From NCBI GenBank assembly GCA_003987725.1, contig RXJH01000005.1:114414-178413 (forward strand): a DNA stretch of 64,000 nt, in the 5' to 3' direction. The translations under genes were made by a program, and so were the position numbers. Below are positions 26,693 through 36,606 of this stretch, in pieces. This stretch comes from Hyphomicrobium sp. GTDB taxonomy: Bacteria > Pseudomonadota > Alphaproteobacteria > Rhizobiales > Hyphomicrobiaceae. The notes beneath the pieces were generated by a model, which had not been told where the DNA came from, made no database searches, and was given only the letters and a program-made list of their open reading frames with translations. Position 1 is the stretch's first letter; each line of letters starts with the position of its first letter.

Positions 26693-28170
26693 GGCGGACT
26701 CCTGAATGTCGTGGCGCGTGATGCCGTCTTGCCGCTCTCCACATCCTGCAGTTCGATCGTCACGGGCTCGGCATCCGATCTCAATTCTTTCCTTTGAGCG
26801 CTCGAGAGCATGAGGAAGACTTTGACGGCTCTGACTTCTGATGGGTTGACTTCAATCGTCGGGTCGGTGCCGTCGAACTCCACGAACTTCGGCTGAAGAT
26901 CGGCCGGCCCGCTGAAACGCAACTTGAAGTGCCGAACGCCTTCGACCTTGTTCGCAATCTTGATCATATAGCCGTTACGCAGCCCCCCATCGCTCAACAC
27001 CACGAAAAGCGGATTGCGATCCTGGATGACGTTGAACTCGAAGTCGGCCCGATTGAACAGCGACCATCCCATAAGAGAGGCCACAAGCGTGATCATGGCC
27101 GTATAAAGCATCGTGCGTGGACGAATGATCCGCCAGCCTTCGCGCGGCGCGCTCGTTGCGTTGGCAAGGGTGCCGATGGTCGTATAGGCGATGAGTTCGC
27201 GCGGCCGGCCGACGCGATCCATGATCTCGTTACACGCATCGATGCAGAGCGCACACTGGATACATGCGAGCTGCGATCCGTCGCGGATGTCGATACCCGT
27301 CGGACAGACGGCGACACAGGCCTTGCAGTCGATGCAGTCGCCGCGATCATCCCACGTCGTGCCCTTCTTGTGGGCACCGCGTGGCTCGCCCCGAAGCTCG
27401 CGATAGGAAATGAGAAGCGAATCGCGATCGACCATCGCACCCTGAATGCGCGGCCAGGGACACATGTAAATGCAGACCTGCTCGCGGGCGAGTCCTCCAA
27501 GCAGATACGTCGTCAGCGTGAACAGCCCGAGAAAGACATAGGCAACGGTCGATGCCGTACCATGCACCAGTTCAACCGCAAGTGTCGGCGCATCACGGAA
27601 ATAGAAGACCAGCGCGCCGCCCGTTGCGAGCGAAATCGTTAGCCACGACAGGTGCGTTGCCGATTTCTTCCAGATCTTCTCGAACGACCAGCGCTGCGCA
27701 TCGAGGCGCATCTGCGCGTTGCGATCTCCTTGCCAGAAACGCTCGACGGAAATCATCAGATCCGTCCAGACAGTTTGCGGACAAGCGTATCCGCACCACA
27801 TGCGACCGGCGATCGAGGTGACGAGAAAAAGCGACAGCGCGCCGATAACAAGGAGCCCCGTGACGTAGTAGAATTCCTGCGCCCAGATCTCGATAGGGCC
27901 GAACAACAGTCGCTGATTGGCGAAGTCGAACAGAATGGCCTGATTGGGCAAGCCCTCGCCGCGATTCCACCGCAACCACGGCACGACGTAGTAGATCGCG
28001 AGCGTAACCCCCATCACGATCCACTTGATGCCGCGGAAGGTTCCATGCGCACGCTTCGGATAGATTTTCGTTCGCGACACGTAGTCCGACTGCCGCGGGG
28101 CAGGCGGCGGCGTGGAGCGACTTTCATCACCTCCGATCAGAAACTTGTTCGGTCGATCCATCGTGTTCAT
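26689..28170 (-). CDS. ccoG: Cytochrome oxidase accessory protein CcoG/FixG (4Fe-4S cupric reductase)
   Basis: A 493-residue polytopic ferredoxin-like membrane protein, thought to reduce Cu(II) for cbb3 biogenesis. Two 4Fe-4S clusters are predicted from CIDCKACVAVCP and the second set CIQCALCIDACN, as well as the earlier CGYACPQTVWTD. Several helices cluster in the N-terminal half (ending near the QVCIYMCPWPRIQ segment), and a C-terminal immunoglobulin-like domain follows. It overlaps ccoP and fixH by 4 bp each. Confidence 0.95.
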   Translation of the reverse strand: MNTMDRPNKFLIGGDESRSTPPPAPRQSDYVSRTKIYPKRAHGTFRGIKWIVMGVTLAIYYVVPWLRWNRGEGLPNQAILFDFANQRLLFGPIEIWAQEFYYVTGLLVIGALSLFLVTSIAGRMWCGYACPQTVWTDLMISVERFWQGDRNAQMRLDAQRWSFEKIWKKSATHLSWLTISLATGGALVFYFRDAPTLAVELVHGTASTVAYVFLGLFTLTTYLLGGLAREQVCIYMCPWPRIQGAMVDRDSLLISYRELRGEPRGAHKKGTTWDDRGDCIDCKACVAVCPTGIDIRDGSQLACIQCALCIDACNEIMDRVGRPRELIAYTTIGTLANATSAPREGWRIIRPRTMLYTAMITLVASLMGWSLFNRADFEFNVIQDRNPLFVVLSDGGLRNGYMIKIANKVEGVRHFKLRFSGPADLQPKFVEFDGTDPTIEVNPSEVRAVKVFLMLSSAQRKELRSDAEPVTIELQDVESGKTASRATTFRSPP

Positions 28171-29087
28171 TTCGGTTTGTCAGTTCCTGCCGCGGGAGCA
28201 GAGGCGCTCGCAGCTTCAGCTTGCGCCCCGCCAAGGGAATAAACATAGAGCGTCAGCATTTTCACCGCGACCGGATCAAGCCGCTCGGACCACGCCGGCA
28301 TCGCGCCGCCACGCCCGGTTCGGATGCTCTGCATCACGGCATCCTGCGAATTCCCGTAAAGCCAAATAGCGTCCGTCAGGTTAGGCGCACCCATTTCCTG
28401 ATTACCTTTACCGTGATCGCCATGGCACGCGGCACAGTTGTCAGCAAAAATCTGCGCGCCTCTCTTTGCCGCTTCTTGGTCGACGTCGAGATGCGAGAAT
28501 GAGCGGACGAAATTGGCGGCGTCGCGGATCTGCGCCTCATCGAGAATCTTGTCGACTCCGAAGCGCGGCATCGCCGTGTCGTGTGCCTTCGGATTTCCGC
28601 TTCTTACGCCGAAGGCGATGGTCTGATGAATTTTCTCGAGATCACCGCCCCAAAGCCAATCGTCATCGTTGAGATTGGGATAGCCGATGCCACCCTGCGC
28701 CCCGCGCCCGTGGCAGCCCGCGCAATTCTCGCCAAACAGCGCAGCACCGCCCGCAATCGAGAACTGGAACAGCTCGTCGTTCTTGCGGATGTCGGCGAGC
28801 GACATCTCCGCGATCTGCGAGCGATATTTTGCGTGGCCCGACTTCCACGCCTCGATATCTTGCTGCACCTGATCGCGCTGACTGTAGTTCAGCACCCCCT
28901 TCGTATAGCCATTGATCGTCGGCCACGCCGGATACACGACCCAATAGCCGATCGCCCACACGATCGAGACATAGAAGGTATAGAGCCACCACCTGGGCAG
29001 CGGCTTATTGAGCTCTGAGATGTCGCCGTCCCAGACATGCCCGGTCGTCTCGACACCCGTCACTTCGTCGATTTTGCGATGGCTCAT
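28167..29087 (-). CDS. ccoP: cbb3 oxidase subunit III, dihaem cytochrome c CcoP
   Basis: The 306-residue electron-entry subunit. It has one N-terminal membrane helix (about residues 35-55) and two class-I c-type haem sites, CAGCH at 122-126 and CAACH at 218-222. Methionine ligands lie in HDTAMPRFG and GGAMPAW. It overlaps ccoQ and ccoG by 4 bp. Confidence 0.96.
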   Translation of the reverse strand: MSHRKIDEVTGVETTGHVWDGDISELNKPLPRWWLYTFYVSIVWAIGYWVVYPAWPTINGYTKGVLNYSQRDQVQQDIEAWKSGHAKYRSQIAEMSLADIRKNDELFQFSIAGGAALFGENCAGCHGRGAQGGIGYPNLNDDDWLWGGDLEKIHQTIAFGVRSGNPKAHDTAMPRFGVDKILDEAQIRDAANFVRSFSHLDVDQEAAKRGAQIFADNCAACHGDHGKGNQEMGAPNLTDAIWLYGNSQDAVMQSIRTGRGGAMPAWSERLDPVAVKMLTLYVYSLGGAQAEAASASAPAAGTDKPK

Positions 29088-29260
29088 GGTTTATCCTCAT
29101 TGACCGGGAGCGCATCGTCGCGAAACGGGATTTCCGAAGCCGACACGAACTTGGCTTTGTTGCTTTTGCGCAAGGCGTAGACGTATGCGGCGATTGTGAT
29201 ACCGCCGAAAATTGCCAGTGACGCAATCTGCGTGACCATTTGAATGTCTTCGTAGGCCAA
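29084..29260 (-). CDS. ccoQ: cbb3 oxidase small subunit CcoQ
   Basis: A 58-residue subunit with one helix (TQIASLAIFGGITIAAYVYAL) followed by the basic RKSNKAKF, typical of CcoQ/FixQ. The start is a TTG at 29260, favoured by an AAGGGGAG ribosome-binding site 7 bases upstream; the next in-frame ATG is seven codons further in. It sits between ccoO (13 bp gap) and ccoP (4 bp overlap). Confidence 0.85.
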   Translation of the reverse strand: MAYEDIQMVTQIASLAIFGGITIAAYVYALRKSNKAKFVSASEIPFRDDALPVNEDKP

Positions 29261-29273
29261 GGCCGAACTCCCC

Positions 29274-30011
29274 TTATCGAAGGTTTGGACCACTCGCATC
29301 GAACTTCGTGAAGTCGACGAGCGTGCCGAGCATTTGCAGATAGGCGATGACGGCATCGAGTTCCGTGGGCTCGACGTTCTCTCCCGCCGGCTGACCGTCG
29401 AACTTGCGCACTTGCGCCTTCGGGTAGCGCGCGACGAGCGCCTTTGCGTCCTTGGTGTCAGGCGAAACCTGCGCAACGACATCCTTACCCGCACTCGCAA
29501 TCATCTCGTCGCTGTAAGGAACGCCAAGCGCCTTCAACGCCTTCATGCGCTTCGAAATGTTCGAGTAATCGAGAAGCGTGTGGTCGAGAAACGGATACCC
29601 CGGCATGATCGATGCAGGAACGACCGAGCGCGGGTCGCGCATATGCTCTGTGTGCCAGGCGTCCGAATACTTGCCGCCGACGCGCGCAAGATCGGGCCCC
29701 GTGCGCTTCGAGCCCCACTGGAACGGATAGTCGTACATGCTCTCCGCAGCCAGAGAGTAGTGGCCATAGCGCTCGACCTCGTCGCGCAGCGAGCGGATCA
29801 TTTGGCTATGACAGTTGTAGCAGCCCTCGCGCACGTAGATGTCACGGCCGGCAAGCTCGAGCGGCGAATAGGGCCGCATGCCCTGCACCTTCTCGATCGT
29901 CGACTGAACGTAGAACAGCGGCGCAATCTCGACGATGCCGCCAATCGAAACGACAATCAGCGCGCCGATCAGCAGAATAATCGAGTTTCGCTCGAAAATG
30001 GCGTGGTTCAC
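29274..30011 (-). CDS. ccoO: cbb3 oxidase subunit II, monohaem cytochrome c CcoO
   Basis: A 245-residue membrane-anchored cytochrome c. Helix near residues 9-30, haem site CYNCH at 64-68 in [13 protein letters not shown], and a distal methionine in SIMPGYPFL. The chain matches the family throughout. It follows ccoN by 14 bp. Confidence 0.96.
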   Translation of the reverse strand: MNHAIFERNSIILLIGALIVVSIGGIVEIAPLFYVQSTIEKVQGMRPYSPLELAGRDIYVREGCYNCHSQMIRSLRDEVERYGHYSLAAESMYDYPFQWGSKRTGPDLARVGGKYSDAWHTEHMRDPRSVVPASIMPGYPFLDHTLLDYSNISKRMKALKALGVPYSDEMIASAGKDVVAQVSPDTKDAKALVARYPKAQVRKFDGQPAGENVEPTELDAVIAYLQMLGTLVDFTKFDASGPNLR

Positions 30012-30025
30012 GATTATTGCTCCTG

Positions 30026-31690
30026 TTATTCGGCTGGCATTGCAACGACGCCGGGACGCAGCTCGGGCGCTGCCGCTACCGCCGGCTGATCACGGACGTC
30101 GACCGGCTGATCCCCGCGGATCGTGCGCCAGACGTTGTAGGCCATGATCAGCCCGCCGAGCAGGAACAGCGCACCGCCAGCCGCGCGAATGACATACGGC
30201 CAGTGCATCGCCTCGACGGTTTCGATGAAGGAGTATTTGAGGAAGCCAAGACGGTCGTAGGCGCGCCACATCAAACCTTGCGTGATCCCAGCGACCCACA
30301 TCGACGAGATGTAGAGAACGATGCCGATCATCGCGAGCCAGAAGTGCCACTCGACAAGCTTCATCGAGTAAAGACCTTGCCGCTTCCACAGCCACGGCAC
30401 GAGACAGTAAACGGCGCCGAACGTGATCATGCCGACCCAGCCGAGCGCGCCGGAATGAACGTGCCCGATCGTCCAGTCTGTATAGTGCGAGAGCGAGTTG
30501 ACTTCCTTGATGGACATCAGCGGCCCTTCGAACGTCGACATTCCGTAGAACGCCACGCTGACGACGAGCAGACGAATGACAGGATCGGTCCTCAGCTTGT
30601 CCCACGCACCGGACAGCGTCATGAGCCCGTTGATCATGCCGCCCCACGACGGCATCCAGAGCATGATCGAGAACGTCATGCCGAGCGTCTGCGCCCATTC
30701 GGGAAGCGCGGTGTAATGGAGATGGTGCGGTCCCGCCCAGATGTAGAGGAAGATCAGCGACCAGAAGTGCACGATCGATAAGCGGTAGGAATAGACCGGC
30801 CGCTCGGCGCGCTTAGGAATGAAGTAATACATGATGCCGAGGAACCCGGCGGTCAGAAAGAAGCCAACCGCATTGTGCCCGTACCACCATTGCGTCATGG
30901 CGCCCTGAACGCCCGGAAAGAGCGGATAGCTCAGCGTTCCGAGAAAGGACACGGGCAGCGCCAGGTTATTGACGATATGCAGCATCGCGACGGTGACGAT
31001 GAAGGCCAGGAAGAACCAGTTCGCGACGTAAATGTGCGGCTCTTGGCGATCCTTCAGCGTCCCGAGAAATACGAGCAGATAGGCGACCCACACGACCGTC
31101 AGCAAGATGTCGGCGTACCATTCGGGCTCGGCGTATTCCTTGCCTTGCGTCACACCCATCAGGTAGCCGGTCGCCGCGATAACGATGAAAAGCTGATATC
31201 CCCAGACGACGAACCAAGGCGCCCATTTGCCTGGCAGCCGCGCCTGGCTTGTCCGCTGAACGACATAAAGTGAAGTCGCAATGAGCGCATTACCGCCGAA
31301 CGCGAAAATGACGGCCGAGGTGTGAACCGGCCGCAAGCGCCCGAAGTTGGTCCACGGCAAATCTAAGTTCAGCGCCGGGAATGAAAGTTGCCACGCGAGG
31401 ATATCGCCAACGAGAAATCCGGCGATCCCCCAGAAAACGCACGCAATCGTCGCAACGCGAATGGGACCGTCGAAGTAACCGGAACGCTTCTCCTGTCTGA
31501 GGTTCGTCGGATGCGTAACGACGTAAAAGCCGGCTGCCGCCGCCGCGGCCAACACGATGAGCCCCTGAAGCCGGAGAATTTCCTCTTCTCCAGCAAGCGC
31601 GAACACAAGACCGATCGCGCCGATGATGACTGCGCTTATGAGCGCCAGCGAATCGCTGAGCCCAGAGCGCTCGTCCAATACGTCCTGCAA
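30026..31690 (-). CDS. ccoN: cbb3 oxidase catalytic subunit I CcoN
   Basis: The haem-copper catalytic subunit of the high-affinity proton-pumping oxidase. The protein has about 13-14 helices and the conserved blocks [60 protein letters not shown] and [13 protein letters not shown], which contain the haem and CuB histidines. The TTG at 31690 is preferred: it follows GGGAGG by 5-6 bases and yields 554 residues. A longer frame reaches 31858 but would overlap the divergent hemerythrin gene and the FNR box. First gene of the cco operon. Confidence 0.94.
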   Translation of the reverse strand: MQDVLDERSGLSDSLALISAVIIGAIGLVFALAGEEEILRLQGLIVLAAAAAAGFYVVTHPTNLRQEKRSGYFDGPIRVATIACVFWGIAGFLVGDILAWQLSFPALNLDLPWTNFGRLRPVHTSAVIFAFGGNALIATSLYVVQRTSQARLPGKWAPWFVVWGYQLFIVIAATGYLMGVTQGKEYAEPEWYADILLTVVWVAYLLVFLGTLKDRQEPHIYVANWFFLAFIVTVAMLHIVNNLALPVSFLGTLSYPLFPGVQGAMTQWWYGHNAVGFFLTAGFLGIMYYFIPKRAERPVYSYRLSIVHFWSLIFLYIWAGPHHLHYTALPEWAQTLGMTFSIMLWMPSWGGMINGLMTLSGAWDKLRTDPVIRLLVVSVAFYGMSTFEGPLMSIKEVNSLSHYTDWTIGHVHSGALGWVGMITFGAVYCLVPWLWKRQGLYSMKLVEWHFWLAMIGIVLYISSMWVAGITQGLMWRAYDRLGFLKYSFIETVEAMHWPYVIRAAGGALFLLGGLIMAYNVWRTIRGDQPVDVRDQPAVAAAPELRPGVVAMPAE

Positions 31691-31747
31691 AGCTGCCTCC
31701 CGATCCCAATACGGAACGCACAGTCGAATAAGGGACCGCCAGCAGCC

Positions 31748-31761
31748 TTGATCTAAGTCAA
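31748..31761. promoter_or_regulatory. FNR/FixK binding site
   Basis: TTGATCTAAGTCAA closely matches the TTGAT-N4-ATCAA consensus and lies between two divergent operons. On the plus strand a TATTAG -10 candidate (31781-31786) is placed as expected for a class II FNR promoter (box near -41.5) of the hemerythrin-hemN operon. On the minus strand the ccoN start lies 58 bp from the box. The Fnr-type regulator at 33805-34521 is a candidate ligand protein. Confidence 0.8.
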
Positions 31762-31836
31762 GGTTCGCAAAGAAGGGCCGTATTAGAAATGTCGCATCGC
31801 TAGAACGCGGCCTCACGTCTTTCGAGGATTTCACTA

Positions 31837-32469
31837 ATGACGGATGCCAGCCCGGCAAAACGACTGGAGGACGCTGGACACTGCGCGACGCCTCATCCCC
31901 TGGAGATCATCGAGGAGGAGCACGCCCTGCAATTGGAGTTGTGCGATCTCCTGGAAAGCATCGCTGACGACCTGCCGGCCAAGTTCGAAGCCGCGTTCGC
32001 AGTGATCGCGATCTCCATTCTGAAGGGAAGCGTAAAATCTCACACGAAGTTCGAGGAAGACGCGCTTTTCCCGCTTCTCAGAGAGCGGTTATCGCCGAAC
32101 GACGCTGTCGTTCAGGCACTGGCGTGCCTCAGCCAGGAACACGAACGTGACGAAGACATCGCAGACGAACTCGTCGAAGCTCTCAAAGACGCGTTGCAAA
32201 GCAGAGCACCACGGAACCCGGAAACGCTCGGTTACATCCTTCGTGGCTATTTCGAAAGCCAGCGCCGCCATATCGCATGGGAGGACAGCGTCGTTCTGCC
32301 CGCTGCACGCAAAGCACTGACCGTCGAAGACCTCGCGCGCCTCCAGGAATGGATCATGATGAGCGACCATCCCCGTTGCATAAGTATTCCGTTGCTAAAG
32401 CTCCGAGCCCGGAGATCCTCATCGTCAATCTGCGAAAAATGCCCATCCTCGCTCAGGCAGGAGAAATAA
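31837..32469 (+). CDS. Hemerythrin-domain protein
   Basis: A 210-residue cytoplasmic four-helix protein with a likely di-iron site: His29 ([10 protein letters not shown]), His69 and Glu73 ([11 protein letters not shown]), His102 (QEHERDE), and His145 with Glu149 ([13 protein letters not shown]). This is the full ligand set expected for a hemerythrin. A GAGGA ribosome-binding site precedes the ATG. It is followed after 4 bp by hemN. Its position next to cbb3 oxidase under an FNR-type box suggests a role in oxygen or NO sensing or iron-related stress under low oxygen. The C-terminal about 30 residues are not recognisable. Confidence 0.85.
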   Translation: MTDASPAKRLEDAGHCATPHPLEIIEEEHALQLELCDLLESIADDLPAKFEAAFAVIAISILKGSVKSHTKFEEDALFPLLRERLSPNDAVVQALACLSQEHERDEDIADELVEALKDALQSRAPRNPETLGYILRGYFESQRRHIAWEDSVVLPAARKALTVEDLARLQEWIMMSDHPRCISIPLLKLRARRSSSSICEKCPSSLRQEK

Positions 32470-32473
32470 CGGG

Positions 32474-33808
32474 ATGTCTCCAGATTTCGTCCGCCGCATG
32501 AGCGCCCCCGTTCCACGATATACGAGCTATCCGACCGCCGCGCAGTTTCGAAACACGGTCGGCGAAAGGGACTTCGCAGAAGCCCTGCTCGAATTGGAAG
32601 ACGAAACGCCGTTTTCGCTCTACGTGCACGTGCCGTTCTGCAAGAAGCTTTGCTGGTATTGCGGTTGCAATATGAAAGTTGCACGCACCAAAGAGCCGGT
32701 CGTCCGCTATTTCGCGGCTCTCGAAGCGGAATTACGAGCCGTCGCCGCGCTTGGACTCTCCAAGCACAAGATTTCATATATGCATTGGGGCGGCGGCTCT
32801 CCCAACATTCTGACCGGCGAGCAAATTTTGGCGTTGACTGCGCGCATTCGCGACTCTTTCGAGATCGACGCCAGCGCCGAATTCGCCGTCGAGATCGACC
32901 CGCGCGAAGCGAGCGCGTCGCTTGCACACGCGCTGAAACGTGCAGGTGTCAATCGGGTCTCGATTGGGGTCCAGGATTTCGACCACACCGTTCAGACCGC
33001 CATCAATCGGCTGCAGTCGTTCGAAGTGACGTCGGCCTGCGTAGACAGTTTACGGGATGCTGGGATCGACAATATCAACGTCGATCTCGTCTATGGATTG
33101 CCGCTGCAGACCCGATCTGGAATCGAACGGACGGTCGAGCAGGTCCTCGCGCTGCAGCCAAATCGTGTCACGCTATTTGGGTATGCGCATCTGCCCTCGC
33201 GCTTCGCACACCAATCGATTATTGACGCCACGACGCTTCCCGACAGCGTCGAGCGCTTTGCTCAGTCCCAAAGAGCCGCGCGCATGCTCGCAGCCGCAGG
33301 TTACGTCCGGATCGGGCTCGACCATTTCGCGCTGAAGAACGATCCCTTGGCGCGCGGACCCGTTCGCCGCAACTTTCAAGGATATACGACCGATACGTCG
33401 GAAACGCTGGTCGGTGTCGGGCCGTCGGCCATCTCCTGCGTCGGCAGCGCATATTTTCAGAACGTGTCATCTCCCGCCGAATACGAAGAGCGTATTGCAG
33501 CGACAGGCCTCGCCACAACCAGAGGCGTCAAGCTGACGGACGAAGATCGCGTTCGTCGCTACGTCATCGCGAAATTGATGTGTGACTTCAGCTATTCCGA
33601 ATCCAACGTCCGCGAGCGCTTCGGAGCTGCCGCGTCGCGCGTCATCCTGGAAGGCCGGGAGATGGTCGAGGCAGACATCGCCGGTCTTCTGGAGAAGGTC
33701 GAGGACGGCTTCGTAGTCACGCCGCGCGGTCAGCCATTTGTGAGAAGCATCGCTGCGTGCTTCGATACCTATCTCGGATCTGATATGCGCTGCGCGCCCG
33801 CCGTCTAG
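32474..33808 (+). CDS. hemN: Oxygen-independent coproporphyrinogen III oxidase
   Basis: A 444-residue radical SAM enzyme of haem synthesis, needed at low oxygen. The SAM cluster cysteines are in CKKLCWYCGC (Cys56, Cys60, Cys63, with Cys65). Other conserved blocks are PRYTSYPTAAQF at the N terminus, YMHWGGGSPNIL, GVQDFDHTVQTAINR, GIDNINVDLVYGLPLQT and IGLDHFALKNDPLA. The TATA-like PTAxxF start and the GGG and HemN C-domain distinguish it from HemW. It ends on a 4-bp overlap with the convergent Fnr gene. Confidence 0.95.
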   Translation: MSPDFVRRMSAPVPRYTSYPTAAQFRNTVGERDFAEALLELEDETPFSLYVHVPFCKKLCWYCGCNMKVARTKEPVVRYFAALEAELRAVAALGLSKHKISYMHWGGGSPNILTGEQILALTARIRDSFEIDASAEFAVEIDPREASASLAHALKRAGVNRVSIGVQDFDHTVQTAINRLQSFEVTSACVDSLRDAGIDNINVDLVYGLPLQTRSGIERTVEQVLALQPNRVTLFGYAHLPSRFAHQSIIDATTLPDSVERFAQSQRAARMLAAAGYVRIGLDHFALKNDPLARGPVRRNFQGYTTDTSETLVGVGPSAISCVGSAYFQNVSSPAEYEERIAATGLATTRGVKLTDEDRVRRYVIAKLMCDFSYSESNVRERFGAAASRVILEGREMVEADIAGLLEKVEDGFVVTPRGQPFVRSIAACFDTYLGSDMRCAPAV

Positions 33809-34521
33809 ACGCTGCTCATCCGTTCGAGATGATCGGGGTCTAAGACAACGACGGTCCTCGCACCATCGAGACCGATAATTTTCTTGGCCTTGAGGCGGGA
33901 AAATTGCCGGCTGACCGTCTCAATCGTTAGGCCGAGGAAATCGGCGATCTCAGCGCGCGAGATGGGCAGCTCGAATTTCGCTGGTCCCTTTGCCTGTCCG
34001 CTCTGACAACCGACCACATCGATCCGCTTGGAAACCATGAGAATAAAGCTTGCCACCTTTTCCTCGGCACTTTTTCGTCCGAGCAGCAGCATCCATTCGC
34101 GCGCAGCATCGAGCTCGTCCAGCGTGTTTTCAAACAGGCGGCGTTCGAACCCTGGAAACTCCCGGACCAGACGCTCGAATTGCCCACGGTCATAGGTACA
34201 GAGGTGAACCTCATTCACGGCTGTAACTTCATACGCGCTGTGCTCGCGGTACGGCCTGCCGATAAAATCGGACGCGAATTGAAGTCCGACGATCTGCTGC
34301 CGCCCATCGCTCATGGCCTTCGTGAGCTTGACGACGCCGGAGATGATGTTGGCGAATGAGGCGACCGTGTCCTGATCGGCCACGATCGCTTGCCCTTGCG
34401 GCACTGTCCGATGGTGGGCGATCGCATTGAGCCGCTCTATTTCAGTTCGGCTCAGCGCCCCACAGACCGCACGGTGGCGCACTGCGCAGGTATCGCAGCG
34501 GATCGGTTGCTGTTGTGTCAT
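33805..34521 (-). CDS. Crp/Fnr-family regulator with a predicted 4Fe-4S cluster (FnrL/FnrN type)
   Basis: An oxygen-sensing regulator of 238 residues. Cysteines at positions 9, 12 and 20 (CDTCAVRHRAVC) and a central one in VNEVHLCTYD match FNR cluster ligands. The cyclic-nucleotide-binding-like fold spans about 25-145. The C-terminal helix-turn-helix carries ISRAEIADFLGLTIETVSRQFSRL, whose E-x-x-SR recognition helix binds TTGAT-N4-ATCAA. ATG at 34521 is chosen; a longer frame upstream lacks homology. It likely controls the cco and hemN promoters through the box at 31748. Confidence 0.93.
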   Translation of the reverse strand: MTQQQPIRCDTCAVRHRAVCGALSRTEIERLNAIAHHRTVPQGQAIVADQDTVASFANIISGVVKLTKAMSDGRQQIVGLQFASDFIGRPYREHSAYEVTAVNEVHLCTYDRGQFERLVREFPGFERRLFENTLDELDAAREWMLLLGRKSAEEKVASFILMVSKRIDVVGCQSGQAKGPAKFELPISRAEIADFLGLTIETVSRQFSRLKAKKIIGLDGARTVVVLDPDHLERMSSV

Positions 34522-34916
34522 CGTCGATCCAGACGTTATCGGACGTTCGGTAAGTGAATTTGGCAACTGATACCATGTTTGAAACGGACATGCGACGGAC
34601 CGGGTCTGCGCCTCTTCGCATCTGCTGACAAAGCGTCTCAGATCCGACTTGGTCGCTGCTCGCACTGCGCTGAGTCTCGCTCAACCGCTATGGCCCTCGA
34701 CATTGCCCACACCGTACGGGAGGCCAGATTGCATCCGCAATGAAATTGAGACAATGAATGGTGGATCCGTAGAATATGCATATTTTCAATACATTAGAAT
34801 GTCCGGCCTACGCAGAAAAAAGGTCTTCGAAAAGTTTTCCGCGGCGGTATTCGCCGTCAAAGACTTCGGGCTGCAATGAGGATCGCAAACTCTGCTTCCT
34901 CAGTTGCAATTCCGAT
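34522..34916. other. Intergenic, no gene seen
   Basis: About 395 bases between the start of the Fnr gene and the end of the cytidylyltransferase gene, both on the minus strand. Nothing coding is convincing. A perfect 12-bp AT-rich palindrome AATATGCATATT lies at 34773-34784. The promoter of the Fnr gene is expected in the proximal part. Confidence 0.45.
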
Positions 34917-35534
34917 TTAGAGTGGGCGTGGCTGGTCGCAGGCGGCGGCCAAATCAGCCAGAGTGTCGATGTCCGTTGCTTCCTCGTCGGATGCGAGCGG
35001 AATGCCACGACTTTGCGCCGCATACTTTCGCAGAAGTGCCTTGGCACCCGTTGTACCAACCAAGGCTCTGAGCTCGGGGAAATATGCCCTCGGCCACAAC
35101 ACGGGATTGCGCTGTTCTCCAGCCACGGTCACAGGGAAGACGATCCCTCTCCCATCGGAAGCCTCGAACGCCGCCCATAAACGCGTGAAGAGAGCCGACG
35201 TCAAAAACGGCATGTCGGTCGGCACGATGAACGCACCCTCGAACTCATCTCCCAGCGCTCCGATACCGACAGCGACCGAGGAGCCCATGCCGTGGCTACA
35301 AGCCGCGTTATGAACGAACCGAACGGCAAGCCCTTCAACGGCCGAGCGGCAGCGCTCGGCTTCATGGCCAGTGACGACTACGATTTCGGAAAGTCCGGCC
35401 CCGATGACCACCCGCGTAACACGGCGGAGCAAAGGCTCGCCGCCGATCTCCGCCAAAAGCTTGTTCTCACTGCCGAACCTCTCCGAGCTTCCGGCGGCCA
35501 GGAGGACGGCTGCGACGCGGCTCACCACGGTCAC
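34917..35534 (-). CDS. MobA/MocA-like nucleotidyltransferase for molybdenum cofactor
   Basis: Predicted to add CMP or GMP to molybdopterin for the molybdenum hydroxylase encoded nearby. The 205-residue protein has the nucleotide-binding start VAAVLLAAGSSERFGSENKLLAEIGGEPLLRR, the metal-binding FIVPTDMPFLTSALF and a substrate loop ending RNPVLWPRAYF. MocA-type cytidylyltransferase is more likely than MobA because the partner is of the xanthine dehydrogenase family. It overlaps the XdhC gene by 4 bp. Confidence 0.88.
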   Translation of the reverse strand: MTVVSRVAAVLLAAGSSERFGSENKLLAEIGGEPLLRRVTRVVIGAGLSEIVVVTGHEAERCRSAVEGLAVRFVHNAACSHGMGSSVAVGIGALGDEFEGAFIVPTDMPFLTSALFTRLWAAFEASDGRGIVFPVTVAGEQRNPVLWPRAYFPELRALVGTTGAKALLRKYAAQSRGIPLASDEEATDIDTLADLAAACDQPRPL

Positions 35535-36523
35535 GACACGAGGTTCGCGATCTTGGCCTCGGCCAAGATCTCCGCCAGCACTCCCGTGGCCAGAGTAGCC
35601 TTACTCTTTGCGCCGGGAATCGAGCCGACTGGAGCATGGAGCCGCCCGCGGGCATTGGCTGTGAAGCCCTTGGCCTGCAGCACCTCGAGGCGCTGCCGGT
35701 GCACGGCGTGATTGCCGAGAACGCCGAGATAGAAGCACTCAGTCTCGAGGGCTCGCGCCAGGATTTCAGGTTCGGCTTCGTGATCGTGAAAGACGAGCAC
35801 TGCCGCCGAGGCGTAGTCGAGCGCCTCGATCGAGTGTTGAAGGGCATCGGTGCCGTTGAAAGCCGATATGCCGCGCCGCGCGGCGTCGTTCCGTGTCACC
35901 TCGTCGGGCGACCAGATGGCGATCTCGAGTCCGCTCACCTGGGCGACGACCGCGATGGCATTGAGTAGCGGTCCGCTGCCAAGCAGCAACAGGCGCAGCG
36001 GCGGTGAGTAATACCGATCGAAGTGCTCTTTATCGCGTGCGCTTCGCGGCAACGGCCCCTGTGAAACCGCGGAGGCGACAATGCTTGTGCCGTCGACAAG
36101 CGAAGTTCTCAAAGAACACGCTTGGCGCGCGGCGCGCAAACTCAGGAGCTGCCGCACCTGCCCCGCGCCGAGGCCCTGATCAAAATAGAGATCGAGACCG
36201 CTGCCGCACGGAAGCTTGACGTCGAAGTAGGGCGAGCCCTTGCCGTAGCGAACGAGCCGGTTCTCGCCAGCGCGGATCGCCGCCTGTGCTTCGAGCACGA
36301 CTGCGGCCTCGAGGCAGCCGCCAGAAAGATAGCCGACGAAACTACCATCCTCGGCCACCGCCATTTGCGCCCCTGGCTGGCGCGGAGCACCGCCGTCCAC
36401 GCCGACCAAGGTTACGAGCGCGGTGCGCAGTCCCTCGTTTTGCCATCGCGCGAGGTGAGGGAGGACGTCCTCATCGGCGAGCAGACCCGTATCCGCGTCG
36501 AAGCGCTGAAAGATGAGGGTCAT
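35531..36523 (-). CDS. XdhC-family molybdenum cofactor insertion/sulfuration protein
   Basis: A 330-residue protein with the two XdhC domains. The CoxI-like N domain shows ALVTLVGVDGGAPRQPGAQMAVAEDGSFVGYLSGGCLEAAVVLEA, and the C-terminal Rossmann-like XdhC_C domain shows LLLLGSGPLLNAIAVVAQVSGLEIAIW and CFYLGVLGNHAVHRQR. It binds and probably sulfurates molybdopterin cofactor for the neighbouring hydroxylase. ATG at 36523 follows GCGGAGACC. Confidence 0.9.
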   Translation of the reverse strand: MTLIFQRFDADTGLLADEDVLPHLARWQNEGLRTALVTLVGVDGGAPRQPGAQMAVAEDGSFVGYLSGGCLEAAVVLEAQAAIRAGENRLVRYGKGSPYFDVKLPCGSGLDLYFDQGLGAGQVRQLLSLRAARQACSLRTSLVDGTSIVASAVSQGPLPRSARDKEHFDRYYSPPLRLLLLGSGPLLNAIAVVAQVSGLEIAIWSPDEVTRNDAARRGISAFNGTDALQHSIEALDYASAAVLVFHDHEAEPEILARALETECFYLGVLGNHAVHRQRLEVLQAKGFTANARGRLHAPVGSIPGAKSKATLATGVLAEILAEAKIANLVS

Positions 36524-36606
36524 GTGGGTCTCCGCTTTGAGCACCTAGTCCATCAGAAAACCGGAGCGTCCAACCGGCTCAATACGAGGCGGACGTGCGC
36601 GACCGG

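Noticed and set aside
34773-34784. AATATGCATATT palindrome as an FNR-type operator
   Set aside because: It does not contain the TTGAT/ATCAA half-sites, and AT-rich palindromes of this length can occur by chance.
34649-34879. Possible 76-residue gene upstream of the Fnr regulator
   Set aside because: Only the last about 40 residues look protein-like; no ribosome-binding site and no recognisable family.
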